Below, piece after piece: positions 46,761 through 56,272 of a DNA stretch of 64,000 nt. How positions within the stretch are numbered: the stretch's first letter is position 1; the number at the start of each line of letters is the position of its first letter. Location: contig JAFSLV010000019.1 in NCBI GenBank assembly GCA_017448245.1, forward strand, positions 1 to 64,000, written 5' to 3'. The stretch comes from Lachnospiraceae bacterium. Lineage in GTDB: Bacteria; Bacillota; Clostridia; Lachnospirales; Lachnospiraceae. Made by a program: the position numbers and the translations under genes. The notes under the pieces are model-generated. The model did no database searches. It was not told where the DNA came from and saw only the letters and a list, made by a program, of their open reading frames with translations.

Positions 46761-48746
46761 CTACGGCGTCAGATGTAACAGCGTATTGATCTCGTCCTCA
46801 TACAGCGTATCTTTGACCAGAAGCTCCTCAGCGAGCGTTTCGAGAAGCGTTATGTTCTCCTCCATCAGGTCGACGGTACGCTGTTTTAACTGCTCGGACA
46901 TCTCCACGATATAACGTGTCGAGGTCTCTCCGGTCTCGGAGGTGAGCATGCCCATGTTGACGAGCCCGTTTTCGGACATGCCATAGGCATCGACCATGTT
47001 TTTGAGGATCTCCGTTGCCTTCCGGATGTCGTTGGCACAGCCCTGCGAGGTCTTGTCCCAGTCACGGCCGTGGACGAGATATTCGGCGACCTTGCCGCCG
47101 TAGAGCTCCATGACCTTGTGCTCCATCATCGTCTTGGTATGGAGCTTTTTTTCAAACGGCTGGATAAAGGTAACGCCGCCGGCACCGGACGTCGAGGGCA
47201 TGATCGTCACCTTGGTTACGCGGGAGCCGGTGAGCCTTGCAATGAGCGTATGTCCCGCCTCGTGGTAGGCGATGGTCCTGAGATCGTCGGGATCGGTCTC
47301 GTCGTGGTCCGTCTGATGCCCGTGCATGAGCCTTTTGTAAAAGGCAATTTCGACGCATTCCTTGTTGATATAATCAAGGCCCCTCTGGACAGAGATGATG
47401 GCGGCCTCGTTTAAGATATCCTTGATCTCCGCGGGGGAGCGGCCCATCATCTCCCTGGCAAAGGCGCGCCTGTCAAAATCCTCGGCAAATTTCTTGTTCT
47501 TCATGTAGATATCGATGACCTCGAGACGCTCCTCGACGGTCTCGGGGATCGGGACGGTATAGATCTCCGTAAAACGGCCGGGCCGTAAGGCCGCCTCGTC
47601 GATGTCCTCGACGCGGTTGGTCGCACCGATGACCAGAAGATTGTCCGATTTGCGAAAGCCGTCCATCTCGGTGAGCAGTGCGGTGAGGGCCTTGCGGTCC
47701 TCCGCGTTCATGTCCTTTCCGCGCTTTCCGCACAGTGTATCGACCTCGTCGATAAAGACGATGCAGGGCGTATCCTTTCTGGCCTTTTTGAAGAGCGAAC
47801 GGATCCTTGCCGCACCGGTGCCGACGTATTTTTCGACAAAGTCGGATGCGTTGGCATAGAGAAAGTTGACCCTGGCCTCGTTGGCCATGACCTGTGCGAT
47901 CAGGGTCTTTCCGGTACCGGGAGGGCCGACCAGGAGCAGCCCCCTGGGGAGATCCGCACCCGCCGCGTGGTATTTGTCCGGCGTCTTCAAAAAGTCGACG
48001 ACGACCTGCAGGTCTTCTTTCAGGGGCTTGAGGCCGCCGATGTCCCTGAAGGTCTTTTTTTCTCCTTCCCGGAGATGATCGCTGACATAGGAGGAGCCGG
48101 CGGGCTCCGTCGCGTGCGCCCTTCCGCCGCGGAAAAAGGTCACAAACATCATGATGATGATGAGAGGGCCGGACAAAAGAAACGGCAACAGATACCAGGG
48201 CATGGCGGCCGGCGCCGTTTCCAGCGGTGCGCCGGGAATCTGCGTCTCGTAGGAAGGCATGCGCTCAAGCGCATCCGTCGACAGTTCCGCCGAAGCGGGG
48301 GAAGAGAAGTCCCGGATAAAGACCATATAGATGACCATGGCCAGCAGCGCAACGGCAAAAAAGATAAAATATCCCTTGTGGGCGCGTACCATGCCGAGGA
48401 AGGTGTCCTCCGGATCCTTTTTCCGTGAGATTTTTTCTTTTTCGGGAGAGGGCGCGGTCTTGTGCACATAGGGGACATAGTCCGGCACCAGACGCAGAAC
48501 GATTTCGGAGGCCGGGTCGGCGTCTTCCGCACGCACGCGGATCGTATAGATCTTGCGGTCGATCCGTCCTTTTTTTCCGAAATCCCTGGGATCGAGCGGA
48601 TAGACATACAGCATCGGGTCATCCTCCCAGAAGGAGGCGCGCAGCTTTCCTACACCGGCTTCCCGGAAGGCTTTTTGCAGCGCCTTCCATTGCGCCTTCT
48701 GTCCCTGTGCTTCATAGACGACTACATATCTGCCAGATTCCGACAT
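46761..48746 (-). CDS. FtsH-like membrane AAA zinc protease with extended N-terminus
   Basis: The 661-residue protein has the FtsH core: Walker A GPPGTGKT (about 270), Walker B IVFIDEVD, the second region of homology DEAALRPGRF, the pore loop DFVEKYVGTG and the zinc site HEAGH (about 495-499). It differs at the N-terminus. Standard FtsH begins with a helix, but here about 120 soluble residues come before the first membrane helix (about 125-145), and a second helix follows at about 187-208. It is probably a second, specialised FtsH paralogue for membrane protein quality control. It has its own promoter overlapped by an inverted repeat. Confidence 0.88.
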   Translation of the reverse strand: MSESGRYVVVYEAQGQKAQWKALQKAFREAGVGKLRASFWEDDPMLYVYPLDPRDFGKKGRIDRKIYTIRVRAEDADPASEIVLRLVPDYVPYVHKTAPSPEKEKISRKKDPEDTFLGMVRAHKGYFIFFAVALLAMVIYMVFIRDFSSPASAELSTDALERMPSYETQIPGAPLETAPAAMPWYLLPFLLSGPLIIIMMFVTFFRGGRAHATEPAGSSYVSDHLREGEKKTFRDIGGLKPLKEDLQVVVDFLKTPDKYHAAGADLPRGLLLVGPPGTGKTLIAQVMANEARVNFLYANASDFVEKYVGTGAARIRSLFKKARKDTPCIVFIDEVDTLCGKRGKDMNAEDRKALTALLTEMDGFRKSDNLLVIGATNRVEDIDEAALRPGRFTEIYTVPIPETVEERLEVIDIYMKNKKFAEDFDRRAFAREMMGRSPAEIKDILNEAAIISVQRGLDYINKECVEIAFYKRLMHGHQTDHDETDPDDLRTIAYHEAGHTLIARLTGSRVTKVTIMPSTSGAGGVTFIQPFEKKLHTKTMMEHKVMELYGGKVAEYLVHGRDWDKTSQGCANDIRKATEILKNMVDAYGMSENGLVNMGMLTSETGETSTRYIVEMSEQLKQRTVDLMEENITLLETLAEELLVKDTLYEDEINTLLHLTP

Positions 48747-48785
48747 ACACCGCTCCTTGATGGAGTAAATGACCGTGTGACAATC

Positions 48786-48813
48786 ATTATATCACTCCCG
48801 AACGCATTATCAA
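48786..48813 (-). promoter_or_regulatory. Promoter of the FtsH-like gene
   Basis: On the minus strand TTGATA (48813-48808), a 16-base spacer and TATAAT (48791-48786) lie about 40 bases before the start codon. Its -35 is one half of the inverted repeat at 48808-48830. Confidence 0.75.
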
Positions 48814-48830
48814 AGAAGAAATCTTTGATA
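48808..48830. promoter_or_regulatory. Perfect inverted repeat, operator candidate
   Basis: TATCAAAGA (48808-48816), five bases and TCTTTGATA (48822-48830) form a perfect 9-bp dyad between the divergent ftsH-like and rimP promoters, overlapping the -35 of the former. It matches neither CIRCE nor the CtsR operator. Confidence 0.7.
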
Positions 48831-48846
48831 TAAAAGTGAAAAAACC

Positions 48847-48875
48847 TTGACGCGGCGCGGCAAACGTGCTAATGT
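48847..48875 (+). promoter_or_regulatory. Promoter of the rimP-nusA-infB operon
   Basis: TTGACG (48847-48852), a 17-base spacer and TAATGT (48870-48875) with an extended TG stand about 68 bases before rimP. Confidence 0.75.
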
Positions 48876-48893
48876 ATCTAAGGATTATGTTGT

Positions 48894-48925
48894 AAGTGGG
48901 CTCGCAAAAAGCCCGCTTTCTTTTT
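48894..48925 (+). terminator. Leader attenuator hairpin before rimP
   Basis: AAGTGGGCT (48894-48902), a 7-base loop and AGCCCGCTT (48910-48918) with one G-U pair, followed by TCTTTTT, form an intrinsic terminator between promoter and rimP start. The operon encodes NusA, so termination here could give feedback control. Confidence 0.75.
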
Positions 48926-48943
48926 GGGGTGAGGACGATCACG

Positions 48944-49405
48944 ATGAAAAAACGCGAGATCGAACAGCGCGCGGAGATGCTGCTTACGGCAATCGCCATC
49001 GAAAACGGTGTCTCGGTCTATGACGTCGAGTATGTCAGGGAAGCCGGCGAATACTTCCTGCGCTGCTTCATCGACCGGGAGGGCGGCGTGACGATCGATC
49101 ACTGCGTGGCCGTCAACCATGCGATGAGCAAGGCCCTGGACGAGGAGGATTTTATCGACGAAGCCTATACGCTCGAGGTCTCATCGCCGGGACTGGGCAG
49201 GTCGCTGACCAAGGACAGGCATCTGGAGCACGAGATCGGCAGCGAGATCGACGTCAAGCTGTATCAGGCGAAAGACGGACAGAAGGTCTTTTGCGGGATT
49301 CTCACCGCGTTTGACAGGGATTCGATTACCATTGCGGTCGATGACGCACCCGTCACGTTCCGCAGAAAAGATATTGCAAGTATCAAGCTGACCATTGACT
49401 TTTAG
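48944..49405 (+). CDS. rimP: Ribosome maturation factor RimP
   Basis: RimP (153 residues) helps mature the 30S subunit. The N-terminal domain has VYDVEYVREAGEYFLRCFIDREGGVTIDHC, then LEVSSPGLGRSLTKDRH, and a small SH3-like C-terminal domain ends in DIASIKLTIDF. GGTGAGG stands nine bases before the ATG at 48944. It is the first gene of the translation operon. Confidence 0.95.
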   Translation: MKKREIEQRAEMLLTAIAIENGVSVYDVEYVREAGEYFLRCFIDREGGVTIDHCVAVNHAMSKALDEEDFIDEAYTLEVSSPGLGRSLTKDRHLEHEIGSEIDVKLYQAKDGQKVFCGILTAFDRDSITIAVDDAPVTFRRKDIASIKLTIDF

Positions 49406-49423
49406 AGGAGGATACCGAAAAAA

Positions 49424-50761
49424 ATGAGCAAAGAAATGATGGACGCCCTCGACATGCTCGAGAAGGAGAAAAACATCAGCAAGGAGTCTCTCTTTGAGGC
49501 CATCGAAAATTCGCTGGTGACGGCCTGCCGCAATCATTTCGGCAAGGCGGACAATGTCAGGGTGGAAATCGACCCGGAGACCTGTGATTTTCATCTGTAT
49601 GTGGACAAGGTGGTCATCCCGGACGGGGAAAAGATCGAAGACAAAATGACGGAGATCTGTCTGGCCGACGCCAGGGCCATCGATCCCGACGCCGAGGTGG
49701 ACGGTACGGTTTCCGAGGAACTCGACTCCAAGGATTTTACACGCATCGCGACGCAGAATGCCAAAAACGTGATTCTGCAGAAGATCCGCGAGGAGGAGCG
49801 CGGTGCGGTCTACAGGGAATACCACGACAAGGAGCACAACATCGTCACGGGTGTCGTGCAGCGCTTTATCGGACGCAATATCTCGGTCAATCTGGGACGT
49901 ACCGATGCGATTCTTTCGGAAAAGGAACAGATCCATACGCGCAACGAGCATTACCGGCTGCGCGACCGGTTGAAGGTCTATATCCTGGAGGTCAGGGACG
50001 GCAACAAGGGACCGAGGATTCTGGTGAGCCGGACACATCCCGATCTCGTAAAAAGGCTGTTTGAGCAGGAGGTGACGGAGATCCGTGAGGGTGTGGTCGA
50101 GATCATGGCGATCGCGAGGGAGCCGGGAAGCCGTACCAAGATCGCGGTATATTCCAACAATCCGAACGTGGATCCCGTCGGTGCCTGTGTCGGCGTCAAC
50201 GGCTCGCGCGTCAATTTGATCGTCGACGAGCTCAACGGGGAAAAGATCGACGTCATTCCCTGGGACGACAATCCCGGTAATCTCATCCAGAACGCGCTGT
50301 CTCCCGCAAAAATCGTTGCGGTCTTTGCGGATCCGGATGAAAAGACGGCCAAGGTCGTCGTGCCGGATTACCAGCTCTCCCTTGCCATCGGCAAGGAGGG
50401 TCAGAATGCGAGGCTTGCCGCCAGGCTGACCGGCTACAAGATCGATATCAAGTCCGAGACGCAGGCCAAGGATACGCCCGGCTTCCGTTACGAGGACTAT
50501 CTCGACGACGAATACGACGACGAGGAAGGCTATTATGACGAGGACGGCGAGTTTATCGCCTACGAGGACGGCGAGTACGAAGAGGCGGAAGAAGAGGAAT
50601 ACGCGGAAGACGATGCCGCCGGTGAGGATGCCGTACAGGAGTTGACGGAAGAAGAGGACGCGGCGGAAGAAGCAGAAGAAGAGGCAGAAGAAACGGAAGA
50701 AGAGGCTGAAGAAACGGAAGAGACCGATGACGCAGACGACGAAGAAGAAGCCGCAACGTAA
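49424..50761 (+). CDS. nusA: Transcription termination/antitermination factor NusA
   Basis: NusA (445 residues) binds RNA polymerase and controls pausing, termination and antitermination. It has the N-terminal polymerase-binding domain, an S1 domain (about 135-200), and two KH domains with PVGACVGVNGSRV and LAIGKEGQNARLAARLTGY. The C-terminal 90 residues are an extremely acidic tail of Asp, Glu, Tyr and Ala, which replaces the acidic repeats of proteobacterial NusA. Its 3' end overlaps ylxR by 35 bases. gaggaggat precedes the ATG. Confidence 0.97.
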   Translation: MSKEMMDALDMLEKEKNISKESLFEAIENSLVTACRNHFGKADNVRVEIDPETCDFHLYVDKVVIPDGEKIEDKMTEICLADARAIDPDAEVDGTVSEELDSKDFTRIATQNAKNVILQKIREEERGAVYREYHDKEHNIVTGVVQRFIGRNISVNLGRTDAILSEKEQIHTRNEHYRLRDRLKVYILEVRDGNKGPRILVSRTHPDLVKRLFEQEVTEIREGVVEIMAIAREPGSRTKIAVYSNNPNVDPVGACVGVNGSRVNLIVDELNGEKIDVIPWDDNPGNLIQNALSPAKIVAVFADPDEKTAKVVVPDYQLSLAIGKEGQNARLAARLTGYKIDIKSETQAKDTPGFRYEDYLDDEYDDEEGYYDEDGEFIAYEDGEYEEAEEEEYAEDDAAGEDAVQELTEEEDAAEEAEEEAEETEEEAEETEETDDADDEEEAAT

Positions 50762-50996
50762 ATGCGTCGGATGCGGTATGGTGCGGGAACAGTCACTGCT
50801 CGTGCGGGTGGTGAGGATGCCGGACCGTTCCTTTGCGATCGAGCGGAACATGAAGCTGAACGGGCGCGGCGCGTATCTGTGTGACAACGTCGCCTGCCTG
50901 GAGAAGGCGGTCAAAAAGCGCGGACTCGACCGCTCCTTCCGGGAAAAGATCGACGCTGCGGTCTACGAACAGCTGGCGCAGGAGATCGGTCATTGA
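50727..50996 (+). CDS. ylxR: YlxR family RNA-binding protein (RnpM)
   Basis: The 89-residue protein has the family motif RKCVGCGMVREQSLLVRVVR and the later GRGAYLCDNVACLEKAVKK. YlxR is a small nucleic-acid binding protein reported to modulate RNase P and sits between nusA and infB in most Firmicutes. It starts within the acidic tail-coding part of nusA, so it is translationally coupled. Its stop overlaps the ylxQ start by one base. Confidence 0.95.
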   Translation: MTQTTKKKPQRKCVGCGMVREQSLLVRVVRMPDRSFAIERNMKLNGRGAYLCDNVACLEKAVKKRGLDRSFREKIDAAVYEQLAQEIGH

Positions 50997-51313
50997 TGAA
51001 GGATAACGCATTGCGCTTTCTGGGCATTTGCCGGAAGGCCCAAAAACTGGTATCGGGAGATACGGCGGTGTTTAAGGCCGTACAGAGCGGGGACGCGGAG
51101 CTTGTGATCATTGCGTCCGACGCCTCCGACAATACAAAAAAGCGTTTTCAGGATAAATGCAGCACGTATGGTATTACGGCAGTGACAGCCTTTACGGTCG
51201 CAGATCTCGGAAGCGTGACGGGACACGAGGTGCGCGCGGTATGCGCCGTAACGGATGAAGGATTGGCAAAGGCGGTCCTGGAGAGGACAGAGGTATGGCA
51301 AAGATCAGAGTAA
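50996..51313 (+). CDS. ylxQ: L7Ae-family ribosomal protein YlxQ
   Basis: The 105-residue protein is of the L7Ae/L30e kink-turn binding family: LRFLGICRKAQKLVSGDTAVFKAV, then ELVIIASDASDNTKKRF. The role is probably binding of a structured RNA on or near the ribosome. I chose the ATG at 50996; a TTG one codon earlier at 50993 is also possible given AGGAG at 50980. It overlaps infB by 19 bases. Confidence 0.93.
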   Translation: MKDNALRFLGICRKAQKLVSGDTAVFKAVQSGDAELVIIASDASDNTKKRFQDKCSTYGITAVTAFTVADLGSVTGHEVRAVCAVTDEGLAKAVLERTEVWQRSE

Positions 51314-54159
51314 AAGACATTGCGGATGAACTGGGACTCAAATCAAAAGACGTGATCGCATTCCTGCAGGAGCAGGGCGTGGAATCGGCCAAGAGCTATA
51401 ACAGCGCGGTCGAGGAAGCGGACGCGGATAAGGCAAAAAAGCATTTTGCCAAGGCGTCTCCTGAAGAAAAGCCCGCAAAAAAGACGGTGAAAAAGGCGTC
51501 CGCAGCGGAAGAAAAGACAGAAAAAGCCGCAAAGACGGAAAAGAAGGCGGATGCGGAGTCCGCGGAAAAGAAAACGGCCAAAAAGACAAAAACCGCCAGG
51601 GGAAAAGAGGCCGTTGCCGCGGAGAACGAAACGGTGCAGAAGGGTGCGGTGCAGGCAGCCGTCTCCACCGAAAACTTAAGCGCCTCCGAGGATGCAAATA
51701 ACGCGGGCAATGCGCCGGTCAAGCGCAAAAAGAAGATTATCTTTGTCTCCAATCCGAACAATTCCAAGATGGGAGGCTTTAAGGACAGCGGCACCGGAAG
51801 GGGCACAAGAGGCGGTGCGCGCTCGGGATTCAGCGTGTCGCAAAACGCGTATCATCCGATCAAGCCTCTCACGATGCCTTCCCAGCCCGAGTCTTATCAG
51901 GGCGATATCAAAAAGCCGCAGCCGAAGGTGCCGCCAAGGAAGGCGGTTGTCGAAAAGCCTTCGGTCAAGCGTCCTGCCGCGGAGTCGAGAGATGCCGTCA
52001 CCGCGGAAAACGCGCAGGCCACCGCACAGGCCATGGGCGCCGCCAAGGAAGGCATCAAGGCACCGGTGGCAAAGACCGCGGACAGCGTGCGCCAGGATGC
52101 CAAACGCGTCAAACGCCCGGATGCTGCGCGCGTTGCGCCGAAGGCGCAGGAGGAAGCCGCACAGCGTCCCGCGCAGGATGCCGCGACCGGAAAAGGCGGC
52201 CGCCGCATCAAGGGAGACAAACGCGATGCGCAAAAGGGCACCAGGGAACGGCAGGAGACCGACAAGCGCAGGATTTCGCAGGAGAAGGAGCGCCGCGGCA
52301 ACAAGAATCTGATCAATTATACCGAAGAGACCCAGATGACGCGTCAGAAAAAGGTCGGACGCTTTATCAAACCGGTCGTCGTCAAGGAAGAGGTCGAGGA
52401 GCAGATCAAGATGATCTCCGTTCCGGAGAAACTCACGATCAAGGAGCTCGCGGACAAGATGCGGGTCCAGCCGTCCGCCATCATCAAAAAGCTCTTCATG
52501 GCGGGGCAGATCGTGACGGTCAATTCGGAACTGACCTATGAAGAAGCGGAAAATATCGCGATCGATTATGACATCATCTGTGAAAAGGAGATCCCGGTCG
52601 ACGTGATCGAAGAGCTCCTCAAGGAAGAGGAGGACGCGCCGGAGACCCTCAAGAGGAGACCGCCGGTTGTGGTTGTCATGGGGCATGTCGATCACGGTAA
52701 GACCTCGCTCCTCGACAAGATCCGCCAGACCAATGTCATCGACAAGGAGGCCGGCGGCATTACACAGAAGATCGGTGCCTATTCCGTCGATATCAAGGGC
52801 CGCTCGATCACCTTTCTCGATACGCCCGGCCACGAGGCGTTTACCGCGATGCGTATGCGCGGTGCCAATTCGACGGATATCGCCATCCTCGTGGTGGCCG
52901 CGGATGACGGTGTCATGCCGCAGACGATCGAGGCGATCAATCATGCCAAGGCGGCGGGGGTTGAGATCGTCGTTGCGATCAACAAGATCGACAAGGAAGG
53001 TGCCAATGTCAACCGTGTCAAGCAGGAGCTGACGGAGCATGACCTGGTGGCGACCGACTGGGGCGGCACCACGGAATTTGTCGAGGTTTCCGCCAAGACC
53101 GGCGAAGGGATCGAGACGCTGCTCGAGACGATTCTTTTGACGGCGGATATCCTCGAACTCAAGGCCAATCCGGACAGAGAGGCGAGAGGTCTGGTGCTCG
53201 AAGCCGAGCTTGACAAGGGCAGAGGCCCGGTGGCCAATGTACTGATCCAGAAGGGAACACTGCATGTCGGTGATTTTATCTCCGCGGGTGCCTGCTCCGG
53301 CAAGGTGCGTGCGATGATGGACGACAAGGGACGGCGTGTCACAAAGGCGCTTCCTTCGCAGCCGGTGGAGATCCTTGGTCTGTCCGATGTGCCGGCCGCG
53401 GGTGAGATCCTGGTCGGTCACAAGAGCGACAAGGAAGCCAAGCAGTATGCCAATACCTATCTGCAGCAGCATAAAAAAGATCTCATCGAGGAAACAAAAG
53501 CCAAGATGTCTCTCGACGATCTGTATTCCAAGATCGAAGAGGGCAAGCTCAAGGAACTCGATATCATCATCAAGGCGGACGTACAGGGCAGTGCGGAGGC
53601 GCTCAAAACAAGCCTCTTAAAGCTCTCCGGAGACGAGGTCGTCATCAAGGTGATCCACTCCGGTGTCGGCCAGATCAACGAGTCGGACGTGACACTGGCC
53701 GCAACCTCCAATGCGATCATCATCGGTTTTGATGTCAAGCCCGATGCGCAGGCCAAGTCCCTTGCGGAGGCGGAGGGCGTCGAGATCAAACTCTACCGTG
53801 TCATCTATCAGGCGATCGATGACGTGGAGGCCGCCATGAAGGGGATGCTTGCACCCGTCTACGAGGAGCGCGTCATCGGCCATGCGGAGGTGCGTCAGAT
53901 CTTTAAGGCCAGCGCGATCGGTAATATCGCGGGCTCCTATGTGCTCGACGGGCAGGTGTCGAGAGGCTGCAGGGTACGCATCCGCAGGGACGACGAGATG
54001 ATTTTTGAGGGCGATCTCAAATCCTTAAAGCGCTTCAAGGATGATGTCAAGGAAGTCAGGGAAGGGTATGAGTGCGGTCTGGTCTTTGACGGTTTTGACC
54101 AGATGAATGTCGGGGATACCGTGGAGGCGTATACCATGGTCGAGGTCCCCAGATCATAA
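51295..54159 (+). CDS. infB: Translation initiation factor IF-2
   Basis: IF-2 (954 residues) brings initiator tRNA to the 30S subunit with GTP. An N-terminal IF2N domain ([21 protein letters not shown]) is followed by a long Lys/Ala/Glu-rich disordered stretch (about 60-350) and a second IF2N domain. The G domain has GHVDHGKT (about 463), DTPGHE and NKIDKEG, and the beta-barrel domains and the tRNA-binding C-terminus follow. The disordered part is longer than average but normal for Lachnospiraceae-type genomes. Confidence 0.98.
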   Translation: MAKIRVKDIADELGLKSKDVIAFLQEQGVESAKSYNSAVEEADADKAKKHFAKASPEEKPAKKTVKKASAAEEKTEKAAKTEKKADAESAEKKTAKKTKTARGKEAVAAENETVQKGAVQAAVSTENLSASEDANNAGNAPVKRKKKIIFVSNPNNSKMGGFKDSGTGRGTRGGARSGFSVSQNAYHPIKPLTMPSQPESYQGDIKKPQPKVPPRKAVVEKPSVKRPAAESRDAVTAENAQATAQAMGAAKEGIKAPVAKTADSVRQDAKRVKRPDAARVAPKAQEEAAQRPAQDAATGKGGRRIKGDKRDAQKGTRERQETDKRRISQEKERRGNKNLINYTEETQMTRQKKVGRFIKPVVVKEEVEEQIKMISVPEKLTIKELADKMRVQPSAIIKKLFMAGQIVTVNSELTYEEAENIAIDYDIICEKEIPVDVIEELLKEEEDAPETLKRRPPVVVVMGHVDHGKTSLLDKIRQTNVIDKEAGGITQKIGAYSVDIKGRSITFLDTPGHEAFTAMRMRGANSTDIAILVVAADDGVMPQTIEAINHAKAAGVEIVVAINKIDKEGANVNRVKQELTEHDLVATDWGGTTEFVEVSAKTGEGIETLLETILLTADILELKANPDREARGLVLEAELDKGRGPVANVLIQKGTLHVGDFISAGACSGKVRAMMDDKGRRVTKALPSQPVEILGLSDVPAAGEILVGHKSDKEAKQYANTYLQQHKKDLIEETKAKMSLDDLYSKIEEGKLKELDIIIKADVQGSAEALKTSLLKLSGDEVVIKVIHSGVGQINESDVTLAATSNAIIIGFDVKPDAQAKSLAEAEGVEIKLYRVIYQAIDDVEAAMKGMLAPVYEERVIGHAEVRQIFKASAIGNIAGSYVLDGQVSRGCRVRIRRDDEMIFEGDLKSLKRFKDDVKEVREGYECGLVFDGFDQMNVGDTVEAYTMVEVPRS

Positions 54160-54171
54160 GAGAGCCGGACA

Positions 54172-54576
54172 GTGAGAAAGAACAGTATCAAAAACTTAAG
54201 AATCAACGGCGAAGTATTGCGTGTGATTGCGGAAGCGGTGCGTTCCTCCAAGGATCCGCGCATCTCGAAGCTTGCAAGCGTTACGGATGTTTCGGTTGCG
54301 CCGGACTTAAAGACCTGTAAGGTCAAGGTCAGTGTGCTCGGAAGCGAGGAAGAAAAGCAGCGGACGTTTGAAGGGCTGCAAAGCGCAAACGGGTATATCC
54401 GCTCCGTGGTGGCGGACCGGCTCAACATGCGGCGCACGCCGGAGCTGGTCTTTCTGGAGGATGATAATACGGCCTACGCGATTCATATGAGCGCAAAGAT
54501 CGATGAGGTCATGGCCAGGGACGAGGAAGCGCGCAAAGCGCGAAAGGAGACGGATGGAAACGTTGCGGGTGGATGA
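54172..54576 (+). CDS. rbfA: Ribosome-binding factor A
   Basis: RbfA (134 residues) is a small KH-type protein that assists 16S rRNA maturation. Visible are RINGEVLRVIAEAVRSSKDPRI, then VTDVSVAPDLKTCKVKVSVLG and LNMRRTPELVFLEDD. It starts with GTG at 54172, 12 bases after infB. Its end overlaps nrnA by 23 bases. Confidence 0.95.
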   Translation: MRKNSIKNLRINGEVLRVIAEAVRSSKDPRISKLASVTDVSVAPDLKTCKVKVSVLGSEEEKQRTFEGLQSANGYIRSVVADRLNMRRTPELVFLEDDNTAYAIHMSAKIDEVMARDEEARKARKETDGNVAGG

Positions 54577-55519
54577 TCTGATCACGGACGAGGTCCGTAC
54601 CGTCGGCATCAGCGGACATATTTCGCCGGACGGGGACTGTGTGGGCTCCTGTCTCGGCTTATATCATTATCTCAAAAAAAACCATCCGCAGGTACGTGCG
54701 GATATCTTTTTGGAATTTGTTCCGGAGGAACTGAAGATCCTGCCGGGTGCGGAGGCGATCCGCACCGCGTTTACGTCCGATGTGGAGACGTATGACGTGT
54801 TCTTTATTCTGGATTCGGAAAAGGCAAGGACGGCCGGCGCGGAGGCGATGTTTGACCGTGCGCGCTTAAGGGTCAATATCGATCACCACGTGTCCAATCC
54901 GGGCAGCGGAGAGATCAATTACATCGTACCGGACGCCTCGAGCGTGTGTGAGCTGATGACGGATGTGCTCGATTTTGACAGGATGGACGTATCGTGCGCA
55001 ATGGCGCTCTACACCGGGATCGTGACGGATACGGGACTGTTCCGTTATTCCGCGACGAGTCCGAAAACGATGCGCGTGGCGGCAAGGCTTCTGGAATTCC
55101 CGTTTGATTTCAGCGCGCTCATCGAGCATGTGGAGCTCGAGCGTACCTTTTCGCAGAACCGTACGCTCGGCATGATGCTTGCGGACAGCCGCCTGGAGCT
55201 GGACGGGCGCTGTATCGTCTGCACACTGGATCACGCACGCATGCAGAAGGAAAAGATCAGCCATGCGGACACGGATCCCGTGGTATCGCAGATGAATCTG
55301 ACGACGGGAATCGAGTGCGCTCTTTTTGCCTACGAGCCGGAGGAGGGCACGGTCAAGGTATCCCTTCGTTCCAAGAAAACCGTGGATGTTTCCGAGATCG
55401 CAAAAGCCTTTGGCGGAGGCGGACATATCCGTGCCGCAGGCTGCACGACAAAGGGACGCGCCACGGAGATCATTGCGCAGATGCTGCCTTATGTCGAGGC
55501 CCAGTTGAAAAACGGTTGA
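54554..55519 (+). CDS. nrnA: Bifunctional oligoribonuclease/PAP phosphatase NrnA
   Basis: The 321-residue DHH-family phosphoesterase degrades nano-RNAs and pAp. The metal motifs are GHISPDGDCVGS, FILDSEK, the DHH signature NIDHHVSNP, and the DHHA1 domain with FGGGGHIRAAGC. Its position between rbfA and truB is the normal Firmicute context. I chose the ATG at 54554, directly after AAGGAGA. Because it cleaves short RNAs and also pGpG-like dinucleotides, it may complete c-di-GMP breakdown begun by the EAL proteins in this window (inference). Confidence 0.95.
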   Translation: METLRVDDLITDEVRTVGISGHISPDGDCVGSCLGLYHYLKKNHPQVRADIFLEFVPEELKILPGAEAIRTAFTSDVETYDVFFILDSEKARTAGAEAMFDRARLRVNIDHHVSNPGSGEINYIVPDASSVCELMTDVLDFDRMDVSCAMALYTGIVTDTGLFRYSATSPKTMRVAARLLEFPFDFSALIEHVELERTFSQNRTLGMMLADSRLELDGRCIVCTLDHARMQKEKISHADTDPVVSQMNLTTGIECALFAYEPEEGTVKVSLRSKKTVDVSEIAKAFGGGGHIRAAGCTTKGRATEIIAQMLPYVEAQLKNG

Positions 55520-55534
55520 GTGTTCCGGTAAGCG

Positions 55535-56272
55535 ATGACGGAAGGTGTGATCAATGTATATAAGGAGCCGGGCTGGACATCGATGGATGTCTGCGCCAGA
55601 TTGCGGAGGCTCTTAGAGACAAAGAAAGTCGGACATACGGGGACACTCGATCCCGATGCGGAGGGTGTGCTTGTGGTGTGTGCGGGGCGTGCAACGAGGC
55701 TGGTGAGCCGCCTCACGGAGCATGACAAGACCTACATCGCACGTTGTAAGCTCGGTATCAAAACGGATACGGGCGATATGAGCGGCCGTATCCTCCTGGA
55801 AAAAGACGTGCATACCGACGCAGACGCCGTACGCGCGGCGCTGGAACGGTTTCTCGGAGATTACGCACAGATCCCGCCGATGTATTCCGCCCTCAAGGTC
55901 AACGGAAAAAGGCTCTATGATATCGCGCGAAAGGGCGGTGAAGTGGAAAGAAAACCGCGCATGGTGCGGATCGAAGAGATTTCCCTTCTGGATGCGTCAA
56001 CGCTCGGGGAGGACGGGACTTTTACGATGGAGGTGAGATGCTCCAAGGGCACGTACATCCGCACTTTATGCGAGGATATCGGGGAGGCGCTCGGTACGGC
56101 CGGTACGATGGCGCATCTCGTCAGGACGGCCGTCGGTAACTTCCGGATCGGGGACGCAAAAAAGATCGGAGAGATCGAGGAAGCGGTCAAAGAGGGCAGG
56201 AAGGAAGACTTCGTGCTGCCTGTCGAGCGGGTCCTTGGCGATCTTGAGAGTCTGAATCATAACCACGAATGA
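55535..56272 (+). CDS. truB: tRNA pseudouridine-55 synthase
   Basis: TruB (245 residues) makes pseudouridine 55 in the T loop of tRNAs. The catalytic Asp is in HTGTLDPDAEGVL, and KTYIARCKLGIKTDTGD and CSKGTYIRTLCEDIG are family motifs. The C-terminal PUA-like part is short, as usual in Firmicutes. Its stop overlaps the ribF start (ATGA). Confidence 0.97.
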   Translation: MTEGVINVYKEPGWTSMDVCARLRRLLETKKVGHTGTLDPDAEGVLVVCAGRATRLVSRLTEHDKTYIARCKLGIKTDTGDMSGRILLEKDVHTDADAVRAALERFLGDYAQIPPMYSALKVNGKRLYDIARKGGEVERKPRMVRIEEISLLDASTLGEDGTFTMEVRCSKGTYIRTLCEDIGEALGTAGTMAHLVRTAVGNFRIGDAKKIGEIEEAVKEGRKEDFVLPVERVLGDLESLNHNHE

